The position numbers were made by a program, and so were the translations under genes. From assembly GCF_003116095.1 (NCBI RefSeq), contig NZ_LGRA01000018.1, positions 830,749 through 894,748 of the forward strand: a stretch of 64,000 nt of DNA. The letters run 5' to 3'. The DNA comes from Azospirillum sp. TSO35-2 (lineage in GTDB: Bacteria; Pseudomonadota; Alphaproteobacteria; Azospirillales; Azospirillaceae). The first letter of the stretch is position 1. The number at the start of each line of letters is the position of its first letter. Shown in pieces: positions 1 through 8,204 of this stretch. The notes under the pieces are model-generated. The model saw only the letters and a list, made by a program, of their open reading frames with translations. It was not told the origin of the DNA and made no database searches.

Positions 1-397
1 CCCGCAGCAGCGGGTCCATCGAGCGGATCAGCCGGTAGTTGGCGGTGACGTTGAGGTCCATCACCCGCGACCACAGCTTCGGGTCGTACTGGGCGACCGG
101 GCCCAGCGCCTCCAGCGCGCCGGCGTTGCCGACGACGACGTCGACCTTGCCGAACCGCTCGTAGAGGGCGCCGCCGAGCTGGTCGATCTTGTCGTAATCG
201 CGCAGGTCCATCGGCACCAGGGTGGCCGACTGGCCGGACAGCTTCTGGATGGCGTCGTCCGTCTCCTCCAGCCCGCCGACGGTGCGGGCGACCAGGATCA
301 GGTGGGCGCCTTCGGCGGCGAACCGCTTGGCGACGGCGGCGCCGATGCCGCGCGAGGCGCCGGTGACGAGAGCGATGCGGCCGGACAGACGGGACAT
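1..397 (-). CDS. Short-chain dehydrogenase/reductase, N-terminal part (runs off the window)
   Basis: The first 132 codons of an SDR-family NAD(P)-dependent oxidoreductase are present; the C-terminus with the catalytic YxxxK lies outside the window. The Rossmann glycine motif TGASRGIG is at residues 12-19, and the NAG motif of SDR beta-4 (VGNAGALE) appears near residue 90. The start is the ATG at 397-395. It follows purF on the same strand with a gap of about 80 bp that holds a small G+C-rich palindrome, so it may be the last gene of the radA-cvpA-purF run. The substrate cannot be told from this part. Confidence 0.9.
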   Translation of the reverse strand, partial: MSRLSGRIALVTGASRGIGAAVAKRFAAEGAHLILVARTVGGLEETDDAIQKLSGQSATLVPMDLRDYDKIDQLGGALYERFGKVDVVVGNAGALEALGPVAQYDPKLWSRVMDLNVTANYRLIRSMDPLLR

Positions 398-476
398 GGG
401 CGGAAACTCGGGATCGAGGTGGAGAGCGGCGGCGTGATGCGAACATCCCCCTCCCGGGATGGGAGAGGGATTTGCG

Positions 477-1925
477 TTACGCGCGGACGGCGACGTTCGC
501 GTCGACCGGCGCGGCGTCGTGCAGGTCGGTCAGCGGGATCGGGTAATCGCCGGTGAAGCAGGCGTCGCAATAGCTGATCGTCGCCGGATCGCGCTTCTTC
601 TCGCCCATCGCCCGGTACAGGCCATCCAGCGAGATGAAGGCGAGGCTGTCGGCCTGGATGAACTCGCGCATCTGCTCCACCGTCATGCGGTGGGCCAGCA
701 GCTTGCCCTGCTCCGGCGTGTCGATGCCGTAGAAGCAGGGGTGCGAGGTCGGCGGGCTGGAGATGCGCATGTGCACCTCGGCGGCGCCGGCGGCGCGGAC
801 CATCTCGACGATCTTCTTTGAGGTGGTGCCGCGCACGATGCTGTCATCGACCAGCACGACGCGCTTGCCCTCGATCATCGCCCGGTTGGCGTTGTGCTTC
901 AGCTTCACGCCGAGATGGCGGATCTGGTCGGTCGGCTCGATGAAGGTGCGGCCGACATAATGGTTGCGGATGATGCCGAGGTCGAACGGCACCCCGGCCT
1001 CCTGGGCGTAGCCCAGCGCCGCCGGCACGCCGCTGTCCGGCACCGGGACGATGACGTCGGCCGGCACGCCGGCCTCGCGCGCCAGCTCGCGGCCGATGCG
1101 CTGGCGGGCCTGGTAGACGGAGGTGCCCTCCATCACGCTGTCCGGCCGGGCGAAGTAGATGTATTCGAAGATGCACAGGCGGCGGCCGTGCGGCTGGAAC
1201 GGCCGCAGGCTGTGCACGCCGTCGCCGTCGATGACGATCATCTCGCCCGGCTCGACGTCGCGGACATAGTCGGCGCCGACGATGTCGAAGGCGCAGGTCT
1301 CGCTGGCCAGCAGGTAGGTGTCGCCGAGCTTGCCCAGCACCAGCGGCCGCACGCCGAGCGCGTCGCGCACGCCGATGACCTCCTTGGAGGTCAGCGCCAC
1401 CAGCGAGAAGGCGCCCTCGACCTGCCGCACCGCCTCGATCAGGCGGTCGACCGGCGAGCCGCCGCGGGCGGTCGCCATCAGGTGGACGATGACCTCGGTG
1501 TCGGTGGAGGACTGGAACAGGCAGCCGCGGCGGACCAGCTGGCGGCGCAGCGACTGCGCGTTGGTCAGGTTGCCGTTGTGCGCCAGCGCGAAGCCGCCGA
1601 ACTCGAAATCGGCGTAGAGCGGCTGGACGTTGCGGATCGAGGTGTCGCCGGTGGTGGCGTAGCGGACATGGCCGATCGCCGACGGGCCCTTCAGCTTGGC
1701 GATGATCGCCTCGGAGCTGAAATGGTCGCCGACCAGACCCAGCGTGTGCTGGAGGTGGAACCGGCCGCCGTCGAAGCTGACGATGCCCGCCGCTTCCTGC
1801 CCGCGGTGCTGCAGGGCGTGCAGGCCCAGCGCGGTGATGGCGCCCGCCTGCGGGTTGCCGTAGATGCCGAACACGCCGCACTCCTCGCGCAGCTTGTCGT
1901 CGTCGAACGGATGCGTCGTCAGCAT
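477..1925 (-). CDS. purF: Amidophosphoribosyltransferase
   Basis: PurF catalyses the first committed step of purine synthesis, making phosphoribosylamine from PRPP and glutamine in the cytoplasm. The sequence has an N-terminal glutamine amidotransferase domain starting at Cys16 (REECGVFG) after a short propeptide that must be removed. It ends in a phosphoribosyltransferase domain with the PRPP loop VVLVDDSIVRGTT. Cysteines in CIFEYIYFARPDS and YCDACFTGDYP match the B. subtilis-type enzyme that carries a [4Fe-4S] cluster. I chose the ATG at 1925 because AAGGA lies about 9 nt upstream; a TTG 21 bp further upstream is also open. The gene follows cvpA, the usual partner. Confidence 0.96.
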   Translation of the reverse strand: MLTTHPFDDDKLREECGVFGIYGNPQAGAITALGLHALQHRGQEAAGIVSFDGGRFHLQHTLGLVGDHFSSEAIIAKLKGPSAIGHVRYATTGDTSIRNVQPLYADFEFGGFALAHNGNLTNAQSLRRQLVRRGCLFQSSTDTEVIVHLMATARGGSPVDRLIEAVRQVEGAFSLVALTSKEVIGVRDALGVRPLVLGKLGDTYLLASETCAFDIVGADYVRDVEPGEMIVIDGDGVHSLRPFQPHGRRLCIFEYIYFARPDSVMEGTSVYQARQRIGRELAREAGVPADVIVPVPDSGVPAALGYAQEAGVPFDLGIIRNHYVGRTFIEPTDQIRHLGVKLKHNANRAMIEGKRVVLVDDSIVRGTTSKKIVEMVRAAGAAEVHMRISSPPTSHPCFYGIDTPEQGKLLAHRMTVEQMREFIQADSLAFISLDGLYRAMGEKKRDPATISYCDACFTGDYPIPLTDLHDAAPVDANVAVRA

Positions 1926-2018
1926 CTGCAGAGGTCCTTCGTCCAAGAGACGCCGTCAGCGGGCGTCAGCACACACAACGGGAAACGCACAACCGAAACG
2001 ATGATCGCGCGGATCACC

Positions 2019-2705
2019 TCATCGGGCATTCTGCATAAGCCGTTCGAGGTCCGCGCGGTCGCGGTCCTTATAACCGGTATCCGACGGGGGTGCACCCCCG
2101 GTCTTCGCGGGGCTGGGCACCGGCGTCGACAAACGGTCGAGCGCCTGCTTGGCCTCCATCGCCTGCCGGGCGCGGTCGCGCGCCATATCCATCTGGCCGA
2201 GCCCTTCCTTGCGCAGATTCTCCGGCACGAAGCCGTAGAGCGTCTCCGCCCCGGCGGCCAGGAAGGGGCGGGTCTTCGCCTGCTGCAGCCAGACCGGCTG
2301 TTCGGCCTGGTTCGGAACCAGCCACAGGAAGAACAGGTAGGCGACCGACACCAGCACCGCCCCCTTGACCAGCCCGAAGACGAAGCCGAGCGAGCGGTCG
2401 AGCGCCGACAGCCCCGACGCCTGCACCCCGCGCGACAGGCTGCGCCCGAGCAGCGTCAGCGCGATCAGCGCCACGACGAACAGCCCGACCGAGGCGGCGG
2501 CGTAGGCCAGCATCTCGAACTTGATGTAGGTCTGGACGTAGGGAAGCACATGGGGCAGCGCGTAGAGCGTCACCACCGCGGCGCCGGCCCAGGCGGCGAC
2601 CGACAGCACCTCGGCCACCATGCCGCGGGTGAAGGCGAGCAAAGCCGCCAGCAGCAGGACAGCGATGACGGCGATGTCGACCGGATTGACGGGAAGATTG
2701 TCCAT
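2019..2705 (-). CDS. cvpA: CvpA family inner-membrane protein
   Basis: This 228-residue protein has four predicted transmembrane stretches in the first 125 residues (around 10-28, 36-55, 66-88 and 103-125), typical of the CvpA/colicin V production family. A cytoplasmic tail with a proline-rich, charged C-terminus follows (residues 150-228). The biochemical role of the family is unsettled; it is linked to envelope function and stress survival. It lies 27 bp after radA and just upstream of purF, an order conserved in many proteobacteria, so the three are probably co-transcribed. Confidence 0.9.
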   Translation of the reverse strand: MDNLPVNPVDIAVIAVLLLAALLAFTRGMVAEVLSVAAWAGAAVVTLYALPHVLPYVQTYIKFEMLAYAAASVGLFVVALIALTLLGRSLSRGVQASGLSALDRSLGFVFGLVKGAVLVSVAYLFFLWLVPNQAEQPVWLQQAKTRPFLAAGAETLYGFVPENLRKEGLGQMDMARDRARQAMEAKQALDRLSTPVPSPAKTGGAPPSDTGYKDRDRADLERLMQNAR

Positions 2706-2731
2706 GGCCCTGCGCTGGTTGCTGTCGACCG

Positions 2732-4177
2732 TTAAATGTATTCGTCGTCGCGCGGCTTGCGGGACGACCGCCCGCCGCCGCCATACCCGGAACCCGAACC
2801 GGAGCCCGACCCCGACTGGAACAGCGGCATCAGCTCGCCGAGCTGGTGAAGCTCCACCGTCTTCAGGCCGTTGTCGTGGCGGCTGCCGCGCGCGCCCGTC
2901 CGTCTAGCCGGAAAGATCGCCGAGGAGAAGCCCAGTTTGGCGGCTTCCTTCAGCCGCGTGTCGCTCTGGCCGACCGCGCGCACCTCGCCCGACAGGCCGA
3001 TCTCGCCGAACACCACGGCGTCGGCCGGCACCGGCTCGCCGGTCAGCGACGAGACGAGCGCGGCGGCGACCGCCAGATCGGCCGCCGGCTCGGTGATGCG
3101 CAGGCCGCCGGCGACGTTCAGATAGACGTCGTTGGCGCCGATCTGCACGCCGCAGCGCGCCTCCAGCACCGCCAGCACCATGGCGAGCCGCGCCGAATCC
3201 CAGCCGACCACCGCGCGCCGCGGCGTGCCGAGCGGCGACGGCGCCACCAGCGCCTGCACCTCGACCAGCACCGGGCGGGTGCCCTCCATCCCGGCGAAGA
3301 CGGCGGCGCCCGACACGTCGCCGCGCCGTTCCGCCAGGAACAGAGCCGACGGGTTGGCGACCTCGCCCAGCCCGGCATCGCCCATCTCGAACACGCCGAT
3401 CTCGTCGGTCGGGCCGAAGCGGTTCTTCACCGCGCGCAGGATGCGGAACTGGTGCCCGCGCTCCCCCTCGAAATACAGCACGGTGTCGACCATGTGCTCC
3501 AGCACGCGGGGACCGGCGATCATGCCTTCCTTGGTGACATGGCCGACCAGCAGCAGCACGACGCCGCGCCGCTTGGCGATGCGGATCAGCTCCTGCGCGC
3601 TGGCGCGGACCTGGGCGACGGTGCCGGGGGCGCTGTCCAGATTGTCCATGTACATGGTCTGGATCGAATCGATGACGATGACCTCCGGCCCCTTGGCGTC
3701 GTCCAGCGAGGCGACGATGTCGCGCACGCTGGTCGCCGAGGCGAGGTCGACCGGCGCCGAGGCGCAGCCCAGCCGCTGGGCGCGCAGCCGCACCTGGTCC
3801 ACCGCCTCCTCGCCCGAGACGTAGGCGCAGCGGTGGTCCTGCGCCAGCCGCGCCATCGCCTGCAGCAGCAGGGTCGACTTGCCGATGCCGGGGTCGCCGC
3901 CGATCAGGATCGCCGAGCCGGGCACCAGCCCGCCGCCGCACACGCGGTCGAATTCGGCGATGCCGGTCATCCGCCGCGGCGGCGCCTCGCTGGTGCCTTG
4001 GAGGCCGAAGAACTCGATCCGCCGGCCGCGGGCGGCGCCCAGCCCCTTGGGCGCGCTGTCCGGCGCCGCCTCTTCGACGAGGCTGTTCCATTCGCCGCAG
4101 GCGTCGCACCGGCCCGCCCATTTGGGGAAGGCGGCGCCACAGGCTTGGCAGACATAACGGGTGGTGGGCTTCGCCAA
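2732..4177 (-). CDS. radA: DNA repair ATPase RadA/Sms
   Basis: RadA is a RecA-like, DnaB-like branch-migration helicase used in recombinational repair. The 481-residue sequence shows the full family layout: an N-terminal C4 zinc finger (CQACG...CDACG, residues 10-27), Walker A GGDPGIGKST near residue 94, the RadA signature KNRFG near residue 250, and a C-terminal Lon-protease-like domain without a catalytic dyad. The last 30 residues are an unusual Gly/Ser repeat (GSGSGSGSGYGGGG) ending in a basic/acidic tail, probably disordered. It is the first gene of the radA-cvpA-purF cluster and is divergent from map. Confidence 0.97.
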   Translation of the reverse strand: MAKPTTRYVCQACGAAFPKWAGRCDACGEWNSLVEEAAPDSAPKGLGAARGRRIEFFGLQGTSEAPPRRMTGIAEFDRVCGGGLVPGSAILIGGDPGIGKSTLLLQAMARLAQDHRCAYVSGEEAVDQVRLRAQRLGCASAPVDLASATSVRDIVASLDDAKGPEVIVIDSIQTMYMDNLDSAPGTVAQVRASAQELIRIAKRRGVVLLLVGHVTKEGMIAGPRVLEHMVDTVLYFEGERGHQFRILRAVKNRFGPTDEIGVFEMGDAGLGEVANPSALFLAERRGDVSGAAVFAGMEGTRPVLVEVQALVAPSPLGTPRRAVVGWDSARLAMVLAVLEARCGVQIGANDVYLNVAGGLRITEPAADLAVAAALVSSLTGEPVPADAVVFGEIGLSGEVRAVGQSDTRLKEAAKLGFSSAIFPARRTGARGSRHDNGLKTVELHQLGELMPLFQSGSGSGSGSGYGGGGRSSRKPRDDEYI

Positions 4178-4314
4178 AGGTCTGGTAGTCCGATGGGGAT
4201 AGGGCCGGCCACATATAGCAAGCCGGTCCGACGAATCCTATGGCCGTAGGGGTGGCATGCGGGGGCTTTTTTCAGACCCGCGGCGTGGTAGCTTGTTGCG
4301 CGGTCGGCGACGAA

Positions 4315-4340
4315 CCCCTCTCCCGCCCCGGGAGAGGGGG
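4315..4340 (+). repeat. Palindromic repeat forming the ribosome-binding region of map
   Basis: CCCCTCTCCCG and CGGGAGAGGGG pair around a 3-4 nt loop. The same element occurs at 6260-6282, 6384-6406 and 13544-13566. Here its right arm (GGAGAGGGGG) is the only purine-rich sequence at the correct distance from the map ATG at 4346, so the arm appears to serve as the Shine-Dalgarno and would be hidden if the hairpin forms. Confidence 0.75.
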
Positions 4341-4345
4341 TATCT

Positions 4346-5176
4346 ATGGATGTTGAGGATTTTGTGACGGACAAGGAAGGCAAGCGAATCGTCCTGCACG
4401 GCCCGGAAGGCTTCGCGGCGCTGCGGAAGGCCTGCCGGCTGGCGGCCGAGACGCTGGACTACATCACCCCCTTCGTGGTGCCGGGCGTCAGCACCGGACG
4501 GCTGGACTCGCTGATCGAGCAGTTCCAGCGCGACCGCGGCGGCATCCCGGCGACCCTGGGCTACCACGGCTATCCGGCCTCGAGCTGCATCTCGCCCAAC
4601 CACGTCGTCAACCACGGCATCCCCAGCGACGACAAGAAGCTGGTCGAGGGCGACATCGTCAACATCGACGTCACCGTGATCCTGGACGGCTGGTACGGCG
4701 ACAGCAGCCGCATGTATTTCGTCGGCGAGAAGATCGGGGTGAAGGCGCGCAAGCTGGTCGACCTGACCTACCGCTGCATGATGGCCGGCATCGCCCAGGC
4801 CAAGCCGGGCAACCACCTGGGCGACATCGGCCACGCCATCCAGACGATGGCGGAGGCGGCGCGCTGCTCGGTCGTGCGCGATTTCGGCGGGCACGGCATC
4901 GGGCAGGTCTTCCACGACGCGCCGCACGTCGACCATTTCGGCAAGCCCGGCACCGGGGTGGAACTGCGCCCCGGCATGGTCTTCACGGTGGAGCCGATGA
5001 TCAACGCCGGCCGGCACGAGGTGAAGATCCTGGCCGACGGCTGGACCACCGTCACCCGCGACCGCTCGCTGTCGGCCCAGTTCGAGCACCAGATCGGCAT
5101 CACCGAGGACGGCTGCGAGATCTTCACCCTGTCGCCCGCCGGCTTCACCCAGCCGCCCTACGGAGACGCCGCATGA
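4346..5176 (+). CDS. map: Type I methionine aminopeptidase
   Basis: Map removes the initiator methionine from new proteins after deformylation. The 276-residue protein has the pita-bread fold motifs: GYPASSCISPNHVVNHGIP, metal ligands in the segments NIDVT and YGDSS, HGIG, TVEPM and QFEHQ, plus the type I Cys and His neighbours. It begins at ATG 4346, whose Shine-Dalgarno lies inside a palindromic repeat. Its TGA overlaps the ATG of the next gene (ATGA at 5173-5176), so it heads a three-gene operon with a NUDIX hydrolase and a cupin. Confidence 0.96.
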   Translation: MDVEDFVTDKEGKRIVLHGPEGFAALRKACRLAAETLDYITPFVVPGVSTGRLDSLIEQFQRDRGGIPATLGYHGYPASSCISPNHVVNHGIPSDDKKLVEGDIVNIDVTVILDGWYGDSSRMYFVGEKIGVKARKLVDLTYRCMMAGIAQAKPGNHLGDIGHAIQTMAEAARCSVVRDFGGHGIGQVFHDAPHVDHFGKPGTGVELRPGMVFTVEPMINAGRHEVKILADGWTTVTRDRSLSAQFEHQIGITEDGCEIFTLSPAGFTQPPYGDAA

Positions 5177-5769
5177 GCGACGACGCGCTGAAGCCCTGGG
5201 CGGTGCTGGACAGCCGCGAGCTGCTGGACGCCAGCCCCTTCCTGAAGGTGAAGGCGGAGACGGTGCGGCTGCCCGACGGCCGGACGGTGGACAGCTTCTA
5301 TCAGGTGGAGCAGCCCGACTACGCCCTGATGTTCGTCGAAACCGAGGACGGGCGCGTGGTGATGCTGCGCAGCTACAAGCACGGCGCCCGCCGCGTCAGC
5401 CTGACCTTCCCGGCCGGCGCGCTGTCGCCGGGCGAGGACCCGCTGAGCGCCGCCAAGCGCGAGCTGCTGGAGGAAACCGGCTACGCCGCCGACGACTGGA
5501 CGGCGCTGGGCGAGTTCGTGGTGCAGGCGAACCACCGCGGCTGCGCCTGCCACATGTTCCACGCCCGGGGAGCCCGCCAAGTGGCCGAACCCGACGACGG
5601 CGACCTGGAGGAGATGCGGATCGAGCTGCACAGCGTCCGCGACCTGATCGACGCCGCCGCCCGTGGCGAATACGCCTTCCTGCCGGTGATCGCGATGCTC
5701 GGCGCCATGCTGGTGCCCGAGCTGCGCGAAGGGCTGGGCATGGCGGCGCGGGCGCGGCCGGCGTCATGA
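5173..5769 (+). CDS. NUDIX hydrolase (ADP-ribose pyrophosphatase-like)
   Basis: This 198-residue protein hydrolyses a nucleoside diphosphate linked to another group, probably an ADP-ribose-like substrate. The Nudix box is complete (starts at GALSPGEDP, continues to KRELLEETGYA, near residues 78-100), with the REXXEE metal-binding core. The N-terminal half has the beta-rich dimerisation part seen in ADP-ribose pyrophosphatases. It overlaps map upstream and the DUF985 cupin downstream by ATGA, which implies translational coupling. Substrate choice within the family is not predictable from sequence alone. Confidence 0.9.
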   Translation: MSDDALKPWAVLDSRELLDASPFLKVKAETVRLPDGRTVDSFYQVEQPDYALMFVETEDGRVVMLRSYKHGARRVSLTFPAGALSPGEDPLSAAKRELLEETGYAADDWTALGEFVVQANHRGCACHMFHARGARQVAEPDDGDLEEMRIELHSVRDLIDAAARGEYAFLPVIAMLGAMLVPELREGLGMAARARPAS

Positions 5770-6221
5770 CCCGCCACGACCCAGACCTGACCGCCGAGCG
5801 GCTGATCGAGCTGCTCGGCCTGAAACCGCATCCGGAAGGCGGCTGCTACGTCGAGACCTACCGGGCGCCGGCCGACGCGGCGGGCGGCCGGGGTGCGGTG
5901 ACGGCGATCTACTTCCTGCTGCGCGAAGGCGAGCGGTCGCACTGGCACACGGTGGACGCCGTCGAGATCTGGCTGTGGCACGGCGGCGCGCCGCTGGAGC
6001 TGTCGGTCTATGACGAGCGCGGCGGCGCATGCGTGGAGCGGCACCGGCTGGGCCTCGACCTCGTCGGCGGCGAGCGTCCGCAGGCGGTGGTGCCGGTCGG
6101 GGCGTGGCAGGCGGCGCGCAGCCTGGGCGGCTGGTCGCTGGTCAGCTGCACGGTGGCGCCGGCCTTCGACTTCGCCGGCTTCCGCATGGCGCCGCCGGGG
6201 TGGGAGCCGCCGGTGGGCTGA
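5766..6221 (+). CDS. DUF985 cupin protein
   Basis: This 151-residue single-domain cupin belongs to the DUF985/YML079w-like family, whose structure is known but whose reaction is not firmly established. It shows the opening LIELLGLKPHPEGGCYVETYR and the cupin metal/ligand region HWHTVDAVEIW, with a second conserved block near residue 115 (AWQAARS). Its ATG overlaps the stop of the NUDIX gene, so the product is made from the map operon. No signal peptide is present. Confidence 0.9.
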   Translation: MTRHDPDLTAERLIELLGLKPHPEGGCYVETYRAPADAAGGRGAVTAIYFLLREGERSHWHTVDAVEIWLWHGGAPLELSVYDERGGACVERHRLGLDLVGGERPQAVVPVGAWQAARSLGGWSLVSCTVAPAFDFAGFRMAPPGWEPPVG

Positions 6222-6259
6222 GCGTTTCCCCCTTGGGTCATCGCATTTGGGGATAAACG

Positions 6260-6406
6260 CCCTCTCCCGCCCCGGGAGAGGGAGGGGACCCACGAAGTGG
6301 GGAGGGTGAGGGGTGACGCAAGATGCGAGCGCTCCGATCCTTGGATCACCCCTCACCCTTCCCATGCTCCGCATGGGCCCCTTCCCTCTCCCGGGGCGGG
6401 AGAGGG
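6260..6406. repeat. Composite inverted-repeat element, about 147 bp
   Basis: The element begins and ends with a copy of the palindrome found before map (6260-6282 and, in inverted form, 6384-6406). The inner flanks are also inverted repeats of each other (GGGGAGGGTGAGGGGTGA against TCACCCCTCACCC). The whole unit can fold into one long hairpin between the cupin gene and kdsA. No coding potential. It may also stop transcription from both sides. Confidence 0.7.
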
Positions 6407-6442
6407 AACCAGATGGGATGCTCCTCCCCCCCCCCGAACCGA

Positions 6443-7270
6443 TCAGCTCTTCGCCAGACGGTCGAAGGCCTGGAGCTTGGCGAGCAGCGCCGGCATCTGC
6501 GACAGCGGGACCATGTTGGGGCCGTCGCTGGGGGCGCAGTCCGGGTTCTCGTGGGCTTCCATGAACACGGCGGCGACGCCGACCGCGATGGCGGCGCGGG
6601 CCAGCACCGGTACGAACTCGCGCTGGCCGCCCGAGGTGGTGCCCTGCCCGCCCGGCTGCTGGACCGAGTGGGTGGCGTCGAACACCACCGGGAAGCCGGT
6701 CTCCGCCATGATCGGCAGCGACCGCATGTCCGACACCAGCGTGTTGTAGCCGAAGCTGGCGCCGCGCTCGCACAGCAGCACCCGCTCGTTGCCGGAGGCG
6801 ACCAGCTTGGCGGCGACGTTCTTCATGTCCCACGGCGCCAGGAACTGGCCCTTCTTGACGTTCACCGCCCGGCCGGTCTCGGCGGCGGCGATCAGCAGGT
6901 CGGTCTGGCGGCAGAGGAAGGCGGGGATCTGCAGCACGTCCACCGCCTCGGCGACCGGGGCGCACTGCGTCGATTCATGGACGTCGGTGATGACCGGGCA
7001 GCCGAACCGCTCGCGGATTTCGGCGAAGATCGGCAGCGCCTTGTCCATGCCCAGGCCGCGCGCCGTGGTGATCGAGGTGCGGTTCGCCTTGTCGAAGCTC
7101 GACTTGTAGATCAGCCCGATGCCGAGCGCCGCCGTCATCTCCACCAGCGCCGACGCGGTGTCCAGCGCATGGTCGCGGCTTTCCATCTGGCAGGGGCCGG
7201 CGATCAGGACGAAGGGGCGGTCGTTGGCGATCGACAGGTTGCCGACCTGGACGGTGCGCGGCGTGGTCAT
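6443..7270 (-). CDS. kdsA: 3-deoxy-8-phosphooctulonate (KDO-8-P) synthase
   Basis: KdsA condenses phosphoenolpyruvate with arabinose-5-phosphate to KDO-8-phosphate, the first step towards the KDO sugar of lipopolysaccharide. The 275-residue protein carries the family markers [17 protein letters not shown] near the N-terminus, [17 protein letters not shown] and [13 protein letters not shown], and [11 protein letters not shown] near residue 200. It normally follows pyrG; here two unrelated genes lie between them. Confidence 0.97.
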   Translation of the reverse strand: MTTPRTVQVGNLSIANDRPFVLIAGPCQMESRDHALDTASALVEMTAALGIGLIYKSSFDKANRTSITTARGLGMDKALPIFAEIRERFGCPVITDVHESTQCAPVAEAVDVLQIPAFLCRQTDLLIAAAETGRAVNVKKGQFLAPWDMKNVAAKLVASGNERVLLCERGASFGYNTLVSDMRSLPIMAETGFPVVFDATHSVQQPGGQGTTSGGQREFVPVLARAAIAVGVAAVFMEAHENPDCAPSDGPNMVPLSQMPALLAKLQAFDRLAKS

Positions 7271-7364
7271 GGGAGTGCTCCGAACAAAGATGGCCCTTGC
7301 ATCCCACTAAACGGAGAGATGGTCAATGGCGGGGGGCGTGGGGAACTGCAGGCCACTTAGGCGC

Positions 7365-7427
7365 CTGCCGAATGCCCCCCACCCTAACCCTCCCCCGCTG
7401 GGCGGGGGAGGCTAGGTGGGGGCGTCA
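7365..7427. repeat. Short copy of the CCCTCCCCCGCT repeat family
   Basis: Downstream of the dienelactone hydrolase gene lies the block CACCCTAACCCTCCCCCGCT followed by GGGCGGGGGAGG and a GTGGGGGCGTCA end. It matches the left halves of the longer elements at 10201-10304, 38012-38143 and 42501-42636. It forms a strong hairpin. Confidence 0.65.
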
Positions 7428-7436
7428 CCCTGCCCC

Positions 7437-8132
7437 TCACCCCAGATGCGTGCGGAAGAACTCCACGGTCAGGCGGTTGGCCTCGTCGGCGGCGTCCTCG
7501 TCGTAATGCTCGCCGCCGGGGCGGGCGAAGGCGTGGTCCATGCCGGGGTAGACCTTGGCCGTCACCCAGCGGTTGCCCGCCACGCCGGCCAGCAGCGCCT
7601 CGCGCTTGTCGGGGCTGGAGAATTTGTCGTTCTCGGCGATGTGCAGCAGCAGCGGCGCCGTGATGGCGCCGGCCTCGCCCAGCAGCCCGTCCAGGCCGAC
7701 GCCGTAATAGCCGACATTCGCCTCGGCGTCCGATCGCGTCGCCATCAGGAAGGCCAGCCGGCCGCCCAGGCAATAGCCGACGCTGCCGGCCTTGCCGGTG
7801 CAATCGTCCTGCGCCCGCAGCCAGGCCAGCGTCGCCTTGAGGTCCTCGACCGCCTGGTCCTGGTCCAGGCCGTTCATCAGGGCGAAGGCCTGGTTCCACT
7901 CCTCCTGGCTCTTGTCGGTCAGTTGCACGCCCGGCTGCTGCCGCCAGAACAGGTCGGGGCAGACCGCCAGGAAGCCCTGCGACGCGTACCAGTCGCACAG
8001 CTCGCGCATCACGGCGTTGACGCCGAAGATCTCCTGGATCACCACCAGTCCACCGCCCGGCTTCACCGCCGGCTTGGCGACGTAGGCGGAAAAGCGGCCG
8101 CCGTCGGCGGCGTCGATCATCACCTCGGACAT
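7437..8132 (-). CDS. Dienelactone hydrolase family protein
   Basis: This 231-residue alpha/beta hydrolase has the dienelactone hydrolase layout: Glu in VIQEIFGVN near residue 35, the cysteine nucleophile in GSVGYCLGG near residue 122, an acidic residue in AENDKF and the catalytic His in GMDHAFARP near residue 204. The family opens lactone rings in aromatic breakdown, but many members are general carboxylesterases, so the substrate is open. I chose ATG 8132 because GGAGGAAGG precedes it at good spacing; an upstream extension to 8186 has none. It lies between the autotransporter esterase and kdsA. Confidence 0.88.
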   Translation of the reverse strand: MSEVMIDAADGGRFSAYVAKPAVKPGGGLVVIQEIFGVNAVMRELCDWYASQGFLAVCPDLFWRQQPGVQLTDKSQEEWNQAFALMNGLDQDQAVEDLKATLAWLRAQDDCTGKAGSVGYCLGGRLAFLMATRSDAEANVGYYGVGLDGLLGEAGAITAPLLLHIAENDKFSSPDKREALLAGVAGNRWVTAKVYPGMDHAFARPGGEHYDEDAADEANRLTVEFFRTHLG

Positions 8133-8204
8133 GGCGTCCTTCCTCCCATTGACGAATCCGCCCCTGATATGGGGCGGGATCGCCACCCGTCACCCCGCCA
8201 TCGC

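Noticed and set aside
894..2735. A 613-codon plus-strand frame across purF and cvpA
   Set aside because: It is antisense to two well-recognised genes and has the biased composition of a shadow frame in G+C-rich DNA. Many similar long frames (for example 7416-10214, 36243-38144, 42610-44973, 59960-62452) were dismissed for the same reason.
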